A stretch of DNA of 64,000 nt from DATJZG01 sp035499295. GTDB lineage: Bacteria > Myxococcota > Myxococcia > Myxococcales > Anaeromyxobacteraceae. Position numbers and translations under genes: made by a program. Positions 15,340 through 24,091 of this stretch are shown piece by piece (positions within the stretch are counted from its first letter, which is position 1; each line of letters begins with the position of its first letter). The notes under the pieces are model-generated. The model searched no databases. It saw nothing but the letters and a program-made list of their open reading frames with translations, and was not told where the DNA came from. The stretch lies in NCBI GenBank assembly GCA_035499295.1, contig DATJZG010000080.1, positions 46,637 to 110,636 of the forward strand, written 5' to 3'.

Positions 15340-16721
15340 CCGAGCCTCGCCGTGGCCGCTTCGATCGACTCGCGGGCGACGCCGGCGAGGCGCTCGAGCT
15401 CGCGCGCCTCCATCGCGGGCGGCGGCATCAGCACCACCACGTTTCCGAGCGGCCGCAGGAGGACCCCGCGCCGCCGTGCCTCGAGGATCACCTGGTGGCC
15501 GGCGCGCGCCTCGTAGGGGTACTCCTCCTTCGTTCTCCGGTCCCGCACCAGCTCGATGCCCACCATCAGGCCGCGCTGCCGGATCTCTCCCACCCGCTGG
15601 TGGCCGGCCAAGGGAGCGAGGGCGCGAGCGAGCGACTCCCCCTTCGCGGGCAAGCCCTCCACGAGGGCGCGCTCGCGGAAGAGGCGCAGGCTCGCCACCG
15701 CCGCCGCGCACGCGAGCGGGTTCCCGGTGTAGGTGTGGCCGTGGAAGAAGGTCCGCCTCGAATCGAAGGGGCCCAGGAAGGACTCGAAGACCTCCTCGGT
15801 GGTGAGGGTGGCGGCGAGGGGCAGGTACCCGCCGGTGAGTCCCTTCGCCACCGTCATGATGTCGGGGAGCACGCCTTCCTGCTCGACCGCGAACATGGTC
15901 CCGGTGCGGCCGAAGCCGGTGGCCACCTCGTCGCAGACGAGGAGGGCGCCGTGTCGGTCGCAGAGGGCGCGCATCCGGGCCAGGTAGCCCTTCGGCTGCG
16001 CGATCATCCCGTCCGCCCCTTGCATGACCGGCTCGAGGACGAGCGCGGCGATGCGTCCAGGGTGGCTCTCGAAGACGCGCTCCACCTCGTCGGCGCAGGC
16101 CATCGCGCACGAGGGCCAGGTCTTGCCGAGGGGACAGCGGTAGCAGTAGGGCTGCGGCGCCTGCCGCACCGGGAAGAGGAGCGGCTTGAAGATGCGGTGG
16201 AAGAGGTCGATGCCGCCGAGCGACACCGAGCCGACGGTGTCGCCGTGGTAGCCGCCGCGGATGGAGAGGAACTCCTTGCGCTCCGGCTGTCCGCGCAGCT
16301 GGAAGTGCTGGTAGGCCATCTTGAGGGCGATCTCGGCGGCGGTGGACCCGGCGTCGGAGAAGAACACCCGGGTCAGGTTCGGCGGCGCGATCCGCACGAG
16401 CTCCTCGGCGCACTCGATGGAGGCCGAGGAGGCGAGCCCGAGGAGCGTGGTGTGAGCCACTCGCCCCAGCTGCTCCACCACCGCGCGGTCGATCTCGGGG
16501 ACCCGGTGGCCGTGCACGTTGCACCAGAGCGAGGAGCAGCCGTCGAGGTAGCGGTTCCCGAGGGTGTCGACGAGGTACATCCCCTCGGCGGAGTCGATCA
16601 CCACCGGATCCTCCTCCATCCACTCGAGCATCTGGGTGAAGGGGTGCCAGAGGTGCTTGCGGTCGGCCTCGGCGAGGCGCCGATGGCGCGCCTGGCGCGC
16701 CTCTCCTGGGTCGGGGCTCAT
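15336..16721 (-). CDS. bioA: Adenosylmethionine-8-amino-7-oxononanoate aminotransferase
   Basis: PLP enzyme that aminates KAPA to DAPA using SAM (or Lys) as amino donor; 461 aa. Fold type I aminotransferase features are clear: N-terminal HLWHPFTQMLEW typical of BioA, cofactor loop SDAGSTAAEIALKMA, LLVCDEVATGFGRTGTMFA with the ring-stacking Asp, and the Schiff-base Lys293 in TVAKGLTGGYLPLAA. A four-Cys stretch (YCYRCPLGKTWPSCAMAC) in the middle occurs in the long BioA variant. The ATG at 16721 lacks a strong SD. It follows the YgiQ gene by 70 bp on the same strand and overlaps bioD by 4 nt. Confidence 0.93.
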   Translation of the reverse strand: MSPDPGEARQARHRRLAEADRKHLWHPFTQMLEWMEEDPVVIDSAEGMYLVDTLGNRYLDGCSSLWCNVHGHRVPEIDRAVVEQLGRVAHTTLLGLASSASIECAEELVRIAPPNLTRVFFSDAGSTAAEIALKMAYQHFQLRGQPERKEFLSIRGGYHGDTVGSVSLGGIDLFHRIFKPLLFPVRQAPQPYCYRCPLGKTWPSCAMACADEVERVFESHPGRIAALVLEPVMQGADGMIAQPKGYLARMRALCDRHGALLVCDEVATGFGRTGTMFAVEQEGVLPDIMTVAKGLTGGYLPLAATLTTEEVFESFLGPFDSRRTFFHGHTYTGNPLACAAAVASLRLFRERALVEGLPAKGESLARALAPLAGHQRVGEIRQRGLMVGIELVRDRRTKEEYPYEARAGHQVILEARRRGVLLRPLGNVVVLMPPPAMEARELERLAGVARESIEAATARLG

Positions 16722-16791
16722 GGCGCGGTGACCCTAGCGCAGGGGCGGGGTGGTGAGAAGGTGCCCCCCGGCGAGGGAGGCAGCCATGGGG

Positions 16792-18657
16792 TCAGCCGCG
16801 CGCCAGGGACCGGCGTCGCCTTCGCCCGGGTGGCCCAGGGCCCAGCCTCTCCCCGGGGCGGAGCCGTCCCGTCCGGCGCAGGGCCTCCTCCACGAAGGGG
16901 CGGCTGCGGGGGTCGCCCCAGCGGATGAGCGCTTTCTGCAGGCGCTTCTCGCGCATGTCGCGGACGACGTGGACCGGCTTCCCGGTCATGGGATGGATCC
17001 CCGTCCAGTGGATGTCGGAGGCGAGCGTCATGGGCGTGGGCATGAAGTCCTGGACCTGCTGCGGCTTCCAGCGGTTCCTCTGGAGGTACTCGAGCAGGCG
17101 CACCGCGTCCTCGGTCGTCGACCCGGGGTGGGCGGAGATGAAGTAGGGGACGAGGTACTGCTCCTTCCCCGCCTTCCGGGAGTAGCGCGCGAACTCCTCC
17201 CGGAATCGCTCGAACTCCTCCACGCCCGGCTTCTTCATGAGGCGCAGGACCCCGTCGCAGACGTGCTCCGGGGCCACCTTGAGCTGCCCGGAGACGTGGT
17301 GGCCGACGAGCTCCTCCAGGTAAGCCTGGCCGCTCCTCGAGTCGGCGTGGGCGAGGTCGTAGCGGACGCCGGAGCCGACGAAGGCGTGCTTCACCCCCTT
17401 CACCTTGCGCGCCTGGCGGTAGAGCTCGATGAGCGGGCCGTGGTCGACGGCGAAGAACTGGCACACCGAGGGATAGACGCAGGAGGCCCGCCGGCACGCG
17501 GCATGGGCGTCGGCGCTCACGCACCCCATCTGCCACATGTTGGCGGTGGCGCCCCCGAGGTCGGTGATGGTGCCGCGGAACTTGGGGTGGCGAGCGAGCG
17601 CCTCGATCTCGCGCAGCACGCTCGCCTGGGAGCGGGACGAGACCTCGCGCCCCTGATGCTCGGTGATGCAGCAGAAGGCGCAACCGGCCGCACAGCCGCG
17701 CAGGATCGACACGCTCCAGCGGATCTGCTCCAGCGCCGGGATGTGGGCGCCGCCGTAGCTCGGGTGCGCCTCCCGCTCGAAGGGCAGGTCGTGGACGGCG
17801 TCCAGCTCCTCGGTGGTGGGCGGCGCCATGAGCTCGTTCACCACCACGAACCGCGTCGCCCCCCCGCGCCCGTGACGCTGCACCAGGATGCGCGCGTTGT
17901 CGGGGTTCACCTCGAGATGGTAGAGGCGCGAGAAGAAGGCGAAGGTGCGCTTGTCGGCCGCCACCTCCTCGTAAGACGGCAGGGTCACCACCTGGCGCTG
18001 CCTCCGCTCCAGCCCGGCGAGCTCGAGGTCGGCGAGCGCCAGGGCCGTTCCGGGGATGTCGGTGAGCCCGCAGACGTCTTCCCCCGCGGCCAGGCGCCGG
18101 GCGATCTCCACCACCGGCTTCTCGCCCTGTCCATAGACGAGCAGGTCGGCGCCGCTCGGCACGAGGATGGAGGGGAGGATCCGGTCCTCCCAGTAGTCGT
18201 AGTGCGCGATCCGACGCAGCGAGGCCTCCACCCCGCCGAGGACCACCGGGACCGCCGGGCCGAAGGCTTCCCGGGCGAGCCGCGCGTACACGGTCGTGGC
18301 CCGGTCGGGGCGCCGCCGCGGCTCCGCACCCGGGGTGTACGCGTCCTCGGACCGGGGCCGCTTCTGGGCCGTGTAGTGGTTCACCATGGAGTCCATGACC
18401 CCGGAGGTGATCCCGACGAAGAGCCGCGGCCGCCCCATGCGGGCGATGTCGCGGGTGTCGCGCCAGTCCGGCTGCGCCACGATGCCCACCCGGAACCCGC
18501 GCGCCTCCAGCACGCGACCGATCACCGCCGCCCCGAAACTCGGGTGGTCGACGTAGGCGTCCCCGCTCAGCAGGAGGACGTCGAGGTCGGACCAGCCGCG
18601 GGCCTCGAGCTCCTCTCGGTACATGGGCAGGAATCGCGACTGGCTCACGGCCTCCAT
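16792..18657 (-). CDS. ygiQ: YgiQ-family radical SAM protein (UPF0313)
   Basis: Radical SAM protein of unknown reaction, 621 aa from the ATG at 18657; a GTG at 18669 would add four residues. The N-terminus has the conserved FLPMYREELEARGWSDLDVL and GDAYVDHPSFG. The iron-sulfur site is Cys322, Cys326 and Cys329 in ILRGCAAGCAFCC, a CX3CX2C motif. Downstream, TDLGGATANMWQMGC and the Cys-rich CRRASCVYPSVC segment are also characteristic. The C-terminus becomes a Pro/Arg-rich tail (PGPPGRRRRRS). It is on the same strand as bioAD but separated by 70 bp, and a shared function is not evident. Confidence 0.9.
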   Translation of the reverse strand: MEAVSQSRFLPMYREELEARGWSDLDVLLLSGDAYVDHPSFGAAVIGRVLEARGFRVGIVAQPDWRDTRDIARMGRPRLFVGITSGVMDSMVNHYTAQKRPRSEDAYTPGAEPRRRPDRATTVYARLAREAFGPAVPVVLGGVEASLRRIAHYDYWEDRILPSILVPSGADLLVYGQGEKPVVEIARRLAAGEDVCGLTDIPGTALALADLELAGLERRQRQVVTLPSYEEVAADKRTFAFFSRLYHLEVNPDNARILVQRHGRGGATRFVVVNELMAPPTTEELDAVHDLPFEREAHPSYGGAHIPALEQIRWSVSILRGCAAGCAFCCITEHQGREVSSRSQASVLREIEALARHPKFRGTITDLGGATANMWQMGCVSADAHAACRRASCVYPSVCQFFAVDHGPLIELYRQARKVKGVKHAFVGSGVRYDLAHADSRSGQAYLEELVGHHVSGQLKVAPEHVCDGVLRLMKKPGVEEFERFREEFARYSRKAGKEQYLVPYFISAHPGSTTEDAVRLLEYLQRNRWKPQQVQDFMPTPMTLASDIHWTGIHPMTGKPVHVVRDMREKRLQKALIRWGDPRSRPFVEEALRRTGRLRPGERLGPGPPGRRRRRSLARG

Positions 18658-18699
18658 ACATGGCCGCACAGGGCTCCCGGATCAAGCCGGCCCGTCCTT

Positions 18700-18728
18700 T
18701 TGGAGCCCTCGCGGACGCGGGGTAAGAT
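18700..18728 (+). promoter_or_regulatory. Possible promoter of the 837-aa protein
   Basis: TTGGAG (18700-18705), a 17-bp spacer and TAAGAT (18723-18728) precede the ATG at 18761; each box matches sigma70 at 4 of 6 positions. An inverted repeat GGGCTCC (18671-18677) / GGAGCCC (18702-18708) overlaps the -35 box in this 103-bp divergent gap. No SD precedes the ATG. Confidence 0.3.
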
Positions 18729-18760
18729 GGACGCGCCTCCCAAGGTGTTTGAGACCCCCC

Positions 18761-21274
18761 ATGGCCGAGCCTCGCAGCCCGCTTAAGGAATTTCGCCGCC
18801 TCGAGGAGAAGCTCCACTCGGTTGGGCTCTCGCCGGCGGAGCAGGTCCGATGGGAGTCGCTGAGGGCACTCGTCGCACCCGGGGGCGCACCGCTCCCGGC
18901 GCCGTCCCGGACCGCCGCCGGGTTCGACGTGGACGCCGCCGCCAGTGCGCTCCGCGCCTCGCTCGTTCCCGCCGGGCTGCGGTCGGGCGCTCCTGCCCTG
19001 GAACAGCCCGCGAGCCGCGAACCCTCCTTGCCGGCCGAGGAGTGGACGGCGCCCGGGTGGCTCGGAGAGACTCCCGAGCCCGCCGGGCTCCCCCCTGCCG
19101 AAGCGGCTGCGAGCGACGCGGCCGCCGGGGTTTCCTGGGGCGCCGGCCCGGTGGACGCGCCTCCCGAGTCCTGGGACCCGAACGCGCCGCCTCCCGAGGG
19201 CTACTACGACGCCGCGCCCTGGGACGTCGGGACGCAGGCCTCCTTCGACCAGGCATCGGCTCCGGGCGCCCAGTGGGCCCCGCAGCCAGGCGAGGTCGAG
19301 AGCTTCGATCCGGCGATCGGCGGGGCGGCGGAAGGGGAGAACTCTCCCGCCGCCGGCGACCTGGGGGCTCCTCCGGATCCCGCGGCGATGGCCGACGGGA
19401 CGGGGGATCCCGGCGCCCTCGCGGCAGAGGCGCAGGGTGCCCTCGCCGCCGGTCCGCCGGGCGATACCTCGGAGTGGGCGGCACCTCCCGCGGCGCCGCT
19501 CGACCCTTCCGCCTGCGGCTACGGAGCGCGTGCCGAGCTCTTCCAGGCCACCCCGGCGGAGCTCGCCTCGTGGCATCCCGCCGCCCCTGCGGGACCGGAG
19601 GGCGAGGCCGCCCGCGCCGCGGCAGGGGAGCCGTCCCAGGGGGAGTGGCCCTTCCCCGAGCCGACCGAGTTCGCCTCCGGCGTCCCGGACCTGGGGAGCT
19701 ACGTCGAGTTCGAGACCCCGAGCGGGCTCGCGGCGGACGCGGGCTCGAACGCTCCCGCGGAGCCCGACGCGGACGCCCCGCCCGGCGCGCTGCCGGAGGA
19801 GGAACCCGTGGAGGAGGTCGCGCTCCACGAGATCACCCTCGAGGACGCGATCCTGCTCACCGGGAGCGCGGATCTCGAGCCCTACTCGCCGGCGCCCGGA
19901 GACGCCGACGCGATGGCCCGGCTCGCCGAGGCCGCCCAGGCAGCTCCCATCGCCGCCGCGGAGGAGCCACTCCCGGGCGCCGAGCTCCTCGGCGACGCGG
20001 CGACCGCTGCGGAGGCGCCCGTCGAGAGCGCGCCGCTCCCGGTGGAGGGCGCGACCGCACCTCCGGAGAGCCCGCTCGACCTTCCGCCTCCCGGGCCGGA
20101 AGAGACCACGGCCCGGCTCTTCGGCCCCGAGGACGTCGAGGGCTTCGCGCTCGAGGTGGACCAGATCGGCGGACCCGGGCAGGCGGCCCCCGCCACCGGA
20201 GGCGCTCCCGCCGACCCGGACCGCTCGATTGACTTCGCCCCGCCGCCGTCGGACGGGGTCGAGCTCGCTGCCGCGAGCGAGTTCCTCTCCTTCGTGTCGA
20301 GCGCACCGATGGGGAGCCTTTCGCTCGGGGCAGAGGAGCTGCCCGACGACTCTATCCTCGAGGTCTCTCCCGAGGACATCGAGGAGATCGTGGAGGTCGC
20401 CGAGCCGGTGGAGGGCGCCATGGCGCCCGGGGAGCTCGCCGCCGCCCTTCCGCCCGAGGAGGAGCCGGCGGCACTGGTGGACGCCGCGTCCGCGGCCGAG
20501 GCGCTCCCGGAGGCCGCCGCCGCGGAGCCGGTGGACGAGTCCTTCGCCGACGGTCCGGGGGCGGAGGTGATCTCGCTCGACGAGATCGCCATCACCCCTC
20601 CGCCTCCCCACGCGCAGGCGCTCGGCCCTCCGCTGCCGCTCCCGACCGAGGCCGACGGGGAGGCGGAGGCCGCCGCGGAGCCGAGCGCCGTGCCGCCGGA
20701 GGCCACACCTCCCCGGCCCGCCGAACCGGAGCCCTGGCAGGCTGTGCCCACGCCTCCCCTCGTCGCCGCCGAGGCGCCCCCACCGCCGACCCTGCGGCGG
20801 AGCCCCGCCTTCTCCGTCCCGGCGCGCACTCCACCCTTGACGCCGCTCACGGACCTGGGCGCCCTCGCCCCGCCCGCCCCGGAAGCCGATCCGTCCTCGT
20901 CGCCGTCTTTCGTGAGCGGCGAGCACCGAGTGGTGATGCACACTGTGGAAGGGCAGGTGCTCCGGGGCGCCATCCGCGACGTGGACCTGGTGGACGCGGA
21001 GGTCCCCCTCGTCCAGCCGAGCGGCGACACGGTCGACATCGCCGCCAGCCGGGTGAAGGCCATCTTCTTCATGCTCGCTCCCGGGGAGACGCCTCCCGCC
21101 TCCCTGGGGACGAAGGTGCGCGTCACCTTCGGCGACGGGCGACAGGTGGCCGGGATGAGTCCGGACTACTCGGCCGGCGCCGTCGGGTTCTTCGTCGTCC
21201 CCATCGACACGCGCACCAACACCGGCCGCATCTGGGTGTACCGGAAGGCCGCGCGCCAGATCTCGGTCGGGTGA
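18761..21274 (+). CDS. Long acidic Ala/Pro/Glu-rich protein with a C-terminal PilZ-like (DUF6982-type) domain
   Basis: An 837-aa protein of three parts. Residues 1-40 are an ordered helical head (SPLKEFRRLEEKLHSVGLSP). Residues about 41-715 are a low-complexity Ala/Pro/Glu/Asp chain with no lysine from residue 18 to 765. The last 120 residues form a compact beta-rich domain (GEHRVVMHTVEGQVLRGAIR ... RVTFGDGRQVAGMSPDYS ... NTGRIWVYRKAA). This head and tail look like the PilZ-like/DUF6982 proteins of myxobacteria; I am moderately sure of that. Short hydrophobic-acidic islands inside the disordered part (ALHEITLEDAILL, DDSILEVSPEDIEEIVE, EVISLDEIAIT) resemble docking motifs. No signal peptide or membrane helix is present, so it is probably a cytoplasmic scaffold. 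Function unknown. Confidence 0.75.
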   Translation: MAEPRSPLKEFRRLEEKLHSVGLSPAEQVRWESLRALVAPGGAPLPAPSRTAAGFDVDAAASALRASLVPAGLRSGAPALEQPASREPSLPAEEWTAPGWLGETPEPAGLPPAEAAASDAAAGVSWGAGPVDAPPESWDPNAPPPEGYYDAAPWDVGTQASFDQASAPGAQWAPQPGEVESFDPAIGGAAEGENSPAAGDLGAPPDPAAMADGTGDPGALAAEAQGALAAGPPGDTSEWAAPPAAPLDPSACGYGARAELFQATPAELASWHPAAPAGPEGEAARAAAGEPSQGEWPFPEPTEFASGVPDLGSYVEFETPSGLAADAGSNAPAEPDADAPPGALPEEEPVEEVALHEITLEDAILLTGSADLEPYSPAPGDADAMARLAEAAQAAPIAAAEEPLPGAELLGDAATAAEAPVESAPLPVEGATAPPESPLDLPPPGPEETTARLFGPEDVEGFALEVDQIGGPGQAAPATGGAPADPDRSIDFAPPPSDGVELAAASEFLSFVSSAPMGSLSLGAEELPDDSILEVSPEDIEEIVEVAEPVEGAMAPGELAAALPPEEEPAALVDAASAAEALPEAAAAEPVDESFADGPGAEVISLDEIAITPPPPHAQALGPPLPLPTEADGEAEAAAEPSAVPPEATPPRPAEPEPWQAVPTPPLVAAEAPPPPTLRRSPAFSVPARTPPLTPLTDLGALAPPAPEADPSSSPSFVSGEHRVVMHTVEGQVLRGAIRDVDLVDAEVPLVQPSGDTVDIAASRVKAIFFMLAPGETPPASLGTKVRVTFGDGRQVAGMSPDYSAGAVGFFVVPIDTRTNTGRIWVYRKAARQISVG

Positions 21275-21275
21275 G

Positions 21276-21992
21276 TCAGTTGAGCCAGCGGCGGTCGGGA
21301 TCCCGGTCGGCGTGGACGACCGAGAACTGCCGGCGCTTGCGAAAGCGCGGCAGCTTCAGCCGGCGCAGCCAGCGGCCCGGCCCCCGGCCGCTCGCGTACA
21401 GGTAGGCCGCCCCCTCGGCGAGGAGGTGGGGCACGAAGGCCGCCAGGCCGGAGAACACCGCGTAGAGGAGCGTGCCCCCGACGGTGAACCAGAGGAGGGC
21501 GCGACCCGAGACGGGCAGCGCGAAGTAGAGCAGGATCTGGCGGTAGGGGAAGTTGAGGGCCCAGGCCACCACCAGCGCGTCCACCGCCGGCCACAGGCCG
21601 AGCCAGTGAACGTGGAGGAGCGCCGGGAACAGGAGCGCCACCCCGGTGGCGAGCGCCGCGGCCGCGGCTGCGAAGCCGACGTAGGCGAGGACGAAGCGCC
21701 TCTCCCCCCAGGCCTCGCACAGGTCGCGTCCGAACCAGTAGAGGACGAGGCCGCCGAAGAGCAGCCCCAGGGGATCGGTCTCGAAGAAGACCCAGGTGAC
21801 GAGGCGCCAGAGCTCGCCGCGCAGCACCCTGCCGGGCTCGAGCACCCCGAGCTGCAGGAGCGGGAGACCGTTGCGCTCCCCCACCACCCCGACCAGGCTC
21901 GCGACCACGGTGACGGCGATGAGGGCCCCCACCGCCACCGGCACGCGGCCGCCGAAACTCAGTCCCTGGCCCAGGCCGCGGGTGGCGCTCAA
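21276..21992 (-). CDS. Rhomboid-like multi-pass membrane protein, probably proteolytically inactive
   Basis: A 238-aa membrane protein with about six hydrophobic helices in a rhomboid layout: N-terminal helix, GELWRLVTWVFFETDPLGLL resembling the L1 loop region, and the later PHLLAEGAAYLYA resembling the His-bearing sixth helix. The GxSG catalytic serine motif expected in helix 4 is replaced by LWPAVDALVVAWAL, so proteolysis is unlikely. A basic tail (RRLKLPRFRKRR) ends the protein. It starts with TTG at 21992 overlapping the preceding stop (TTGA), so it is coupled to the small Cse60-like gene. Function unknown; a pseudo-rhomboid chaperone or scaffold is a guess. Confidence 0.65.
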   Translation of the reverse strand: MSATRGLGQGLSFGGRVPVAVGALIAVTVVASLVGVVGERNGLPLLQLGVLEPGRVLRGELWRLVTWVFFETDPLGLLFGGLVLYWFGRDLCEAWGERRFVLAYVGFAAAAAALATGVALLFPALLHVHWLGLWPAVDALVVAWALNFPYRQILLYFALPVSGRALLWFTVGGTLLYAVFSGLAAFVPHLLAEGAAYLYASGRGPGRWLRRLKLPRFRKRRQFSVVHADRDPDRRWLN

Positions 21993-22195
21993 CTCGCGCC
22001 TCCCTGGCCGGCGGGCCGGTAGAACAGCACGATGGAGAGGCAGTGGAACTGGCGGTCGGAGGAGAGCGCCACCACCTTGTCCACCACCTCGAGTTCGGGA
22101 TGTTCCTTCAGCCAGCGGTTGATGGTGTCGCTCATGGCCTCCCGGTCCCGGGCCAGGGTGGTCGAGAAGATCTTGCAGCCGCTGAAGCTCTCCAT
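21989..22195 (-). CDS. Small Cse60/DUF2758-like protein
   Basis: A 68-aa soluble protein: MESFSGCKIFSTTLARDREA, then a helix ending in WLKEHPELEVVDKVVALSS, then a strand DRQFHCLSIVLFYR. This alpha/beta pattern, with two strands around a helix and a conserved final IVLFYR, resembles the Cse60 sporulation-associated family of Bacillus (DUF2758). I rate that as likely but not proven, and its role in a Gram-negative is unknown. The upstream thiolase ends 20 bp before its ATG. The downstream rhomboid-like gene overlaps it by 4 nt. Confidence 0.6.
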   Translation of the reverse strand: MESFSGCKIFSTTLARDREAMSDTINRWLKEHPELEVVDKVVALSSDRQFHCLSIVLFYRPAGQGGAS

Positions 22196-22215
22196 CTTCG
22201 TTCCCCCCGTCCGGG

Positions 22216-23412
22216 CTAGAGGGCCTCCACCACCACGGCGATGCCCTGCCCGCCCCCGATGCAAGCGCCGCCCAGCCCGTAGCGGCCGCCTCTCTGCTTC
22301 AGGGCGTACAGGAGGTGCATGGTGATGCGGGCGCCGCTCGCCGCCAGCGGGTGACCGACCGCGATGGCTCCGCCGTCCACGTTGGTCCGGTCGCGCGGCA
22401 GGCCGAGCTCCTTCTCCACCGCCAGGTACTGGGGGGCGAAGGCCTCGTTCACCTCGAACAGGTCGAAGTCGGTGAGCTTCGACTCGGAGTGGGCCAGGGC
22501 GTTCCGGAACGCCGGGACCGGTCCGATGCCCATCACCGTCGGGTCGACCCCGGCGAAACCCCAGTTCAAGAGGCGGCCGATGGGCTTGAGCCCCTTCCTC
22601 TCGGCGAAGGCGCGGGTGGCGAGGACGAGCGCGCCGGCGCCGTCCGAGACCCCGCTCGCGGCTCCGGCGTGGATGACGCCGTCCTTCTTGAACACCTTGG
22701 GCAGCTTGCGCAGCTTCTCCACGGTGGTGTCGGGGCGAGGGTGCTCGTCGCGGTCGAAGGTCGTCGGCCCCTTCTTGCCCTCGATCTCGACGGGGGCGAG
22801 CTCGTCGCGCAACCTGCCCGCCTCCTGCGCCGCCGCGAAGCGGCGCTGGGACTCCACCGAGAACTCGTCCACCTGGTCCTGGGTGATGCGGTACTGCTCG
22901 GCGAGCTTCTCGGCGGTGAGGGCCATGGGCATCTTGGCGTAGCTGTCGGTGAGTCCGTTCCACAGGCTGTCCTCGAGCGCCGGCGCCTTTCCGAGCGGCA
23001 CGCCGAAGCGCGCACCCCGCAGGACGAAGGGGGCCTGGCTCATCGACTCGGTCCCGCCCACCAGCACCGCCGCCGCCTGGCCGGTGGCGAGGTAGAGCGC
23101 CCCCTGCACCACCGCCTCGAAGCCGGAGCCGCACAGCCGGTTCACGGCGAGCGCCGGGACGTCCTGGGGAACCCCGGCCCTGAGCCCCGCGTGCCGCGCC
23201 AGGTAGATGGCGTCCGGCGAGGTCTGCAGGACGTTGCCCATCACCACGTGGCCGATGTCCGCCGGGGCGGTGCGGGCCTGGGCGAGCGCCGCCTGGCAGG
23301 CGTGCACGGCGAGATCGGTGGCGGAGAGGTCCTTGAGCGCGCCGCCGAAGCTACCGAAGGGCGTGCGCTTGCCCGCGAGAAACACGATGTCGTCACGGCT
23401 GGCAGCTTTCAT
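22216..23412 (-). CDS. Thiolase (acetyl-CoA C-acyltransferase)
   Basis: Cytoplasmic thiolase, 398 aa, catalysing reversible Claisen condensation or cleavage of acetoacetyl- or 3-ketoacyl-CoA. The acyl-carrying Cys sits in NRLCGSGFEAVVQGA (near residue 90). The two C-terminal motifs are GGAIAVGHPLAASGARI with the catalytic His and GLGGACIGGGQGIAVVVE with the second Cys. AAGGAGGAGGAG directly precedes the ATG, the strongest SD in the window, suggesting high expression. Biosynthetic and degradative roles cannot be told apart by sequence alone; no other beta-oxidation gene is adjacent. Confidence 0.92.
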   Translation of the reverse strand: MKAASRDDIVFLAGKRTPFGSFGGALKDLSATDLAVHACQAALAQARTAPADIGHVVMGNVLQTSPDAIYLARHAGLRAGVPQDVPALAVNRLCGSGFEAVVQGALYLATGQAAAVLVGGTESMSQAPFVLRGARFGVPLGKAPALEDSLWNGLTDSYAKMPMALTAEKLAEQYRITQDQVDEFSVESQRRFAAAQEAGRLRDELAPVEIEGKKGPTTFDRDEHPRPDTTVEKLRKLPKVFKKDGVIHAGAASGVSDGAGALVLATRAFAERKGLKPIGRLLNWGFAGVDPTVMGIGPVPAFRNALAHSESKLTDFDLFEVNEAFAPQYLAVEKELGLPRDRTNVDGGAIAVGHPLAASGARITMHLLYALKQRGGRYGLGGACIGGGQGIAVVVEAL

Positions 23413-23428
23413 GATCTCCTCCTCCTTC

Positions 23429-24091
23429 TCAGGATGCGTTCGCCCTCGCCAAAAGCATGTGCAAGGCGCCGCCCAGGATCAAGGCCGCGAGTAGGGCGTT
23501 CACGAAGTACAAGAGAAACCGGGCTTGCAGCTCGCGGGCCCCCGCCGCCCGGTACCAGGCGCGCGCCGCCGCCTCCCGGGCACCGAGGTCGCCGGTCGCG
23601 GTCGGGAGTCCGTGTCGCGGCGCCAGCCGCTCGAGCGTGCGCAGGTGGGCGGCGAGCACCGCTCCCGTGCCGGCGGCGGGGATCCCCGCCACCTCCACCG
23701 AGCCGTCGGAGCGCCCCTGGCGAGGGTGGTTGGCCGTGAGCGCCACCGCCCCGTCCGGAAAGGTGCTGAGGAAGTAGAGCCGCGCCTCCGCGCCCCGCCG
23801 CGGAGCCTCCTCGAAGACGTCGGCGTAGGCGCGGTGGGCGTCGTCGGCCCAGGAGTCGGAGGCGAGCCCGAGCCCGCCGAGCGGGCCCTCCTCCGACCGG
23901 CTCCCCAGGCGGCGGAAGCCGAGCTCGCGCAGGGCCTCGCCCGCCAGCCGCTGCGCCGCCGTGGAGGGGGTCGCGGACTCCCACGACCGGTACCGGAGGA
24001 GGCCCGGGGCGAGGACCAAGATGCCGCGCCGGCCGTACCGCCACAGCATCAAGGCGGAATAGGAGGCGGCGAGGAGGAGCAGGAACGTCAC
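23429..24091 (-). CDS. Membrane protein of unknown function coupled to tatC
   Basis: A 220-aa protein with one membrane helix at the N-terminus (VTFLLLLAASYSALMLWRYG) and one at the C-terminus (FLLYFVNALLAALILGGAL). Between them is a soluble domain of about 150 aa (RYRSWESATPSTAAQRLAGE, then EARLYFLSTFPDGAVALTAN). GTG at 24091 overlaps the tatC stop (GTGA), so it is the last gene of the tat operon. I do not recognise a family. The soluble middle contains alternating strands and helices like a small alpha/beta sensor or heme-free binding domain. A link to Tat export rests only on its coupling. Confidence 0.7.
   Translation of the reverse strand: MTFLLLLAASYSALMLWRYGRRGILVLAPGLLRYRSWESATPSTAAQRLAGEALRELGFRRLGSRSEEGPLGGLGLASDSWADDAHRAYADVFEEAPRRGAEARLYFLSTFPDGAVALTANHPRQGRSDGSVEVAGIPAAGTGAVLAAHLRTLERLAPRHGLPTATGDLGAREAAARAWYRAAGARELQARFLLYFVNALLAALILGGALHMLLARANAS

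Noticed and set aside
16792..16900. Frameshift at the Arg/Pro-rich end of the YgiQ protein
   Set aside because: The core domain is complete before this tail, and YgiQ proteins often end in variable basic tails, so no frameshift needs to be invoked.
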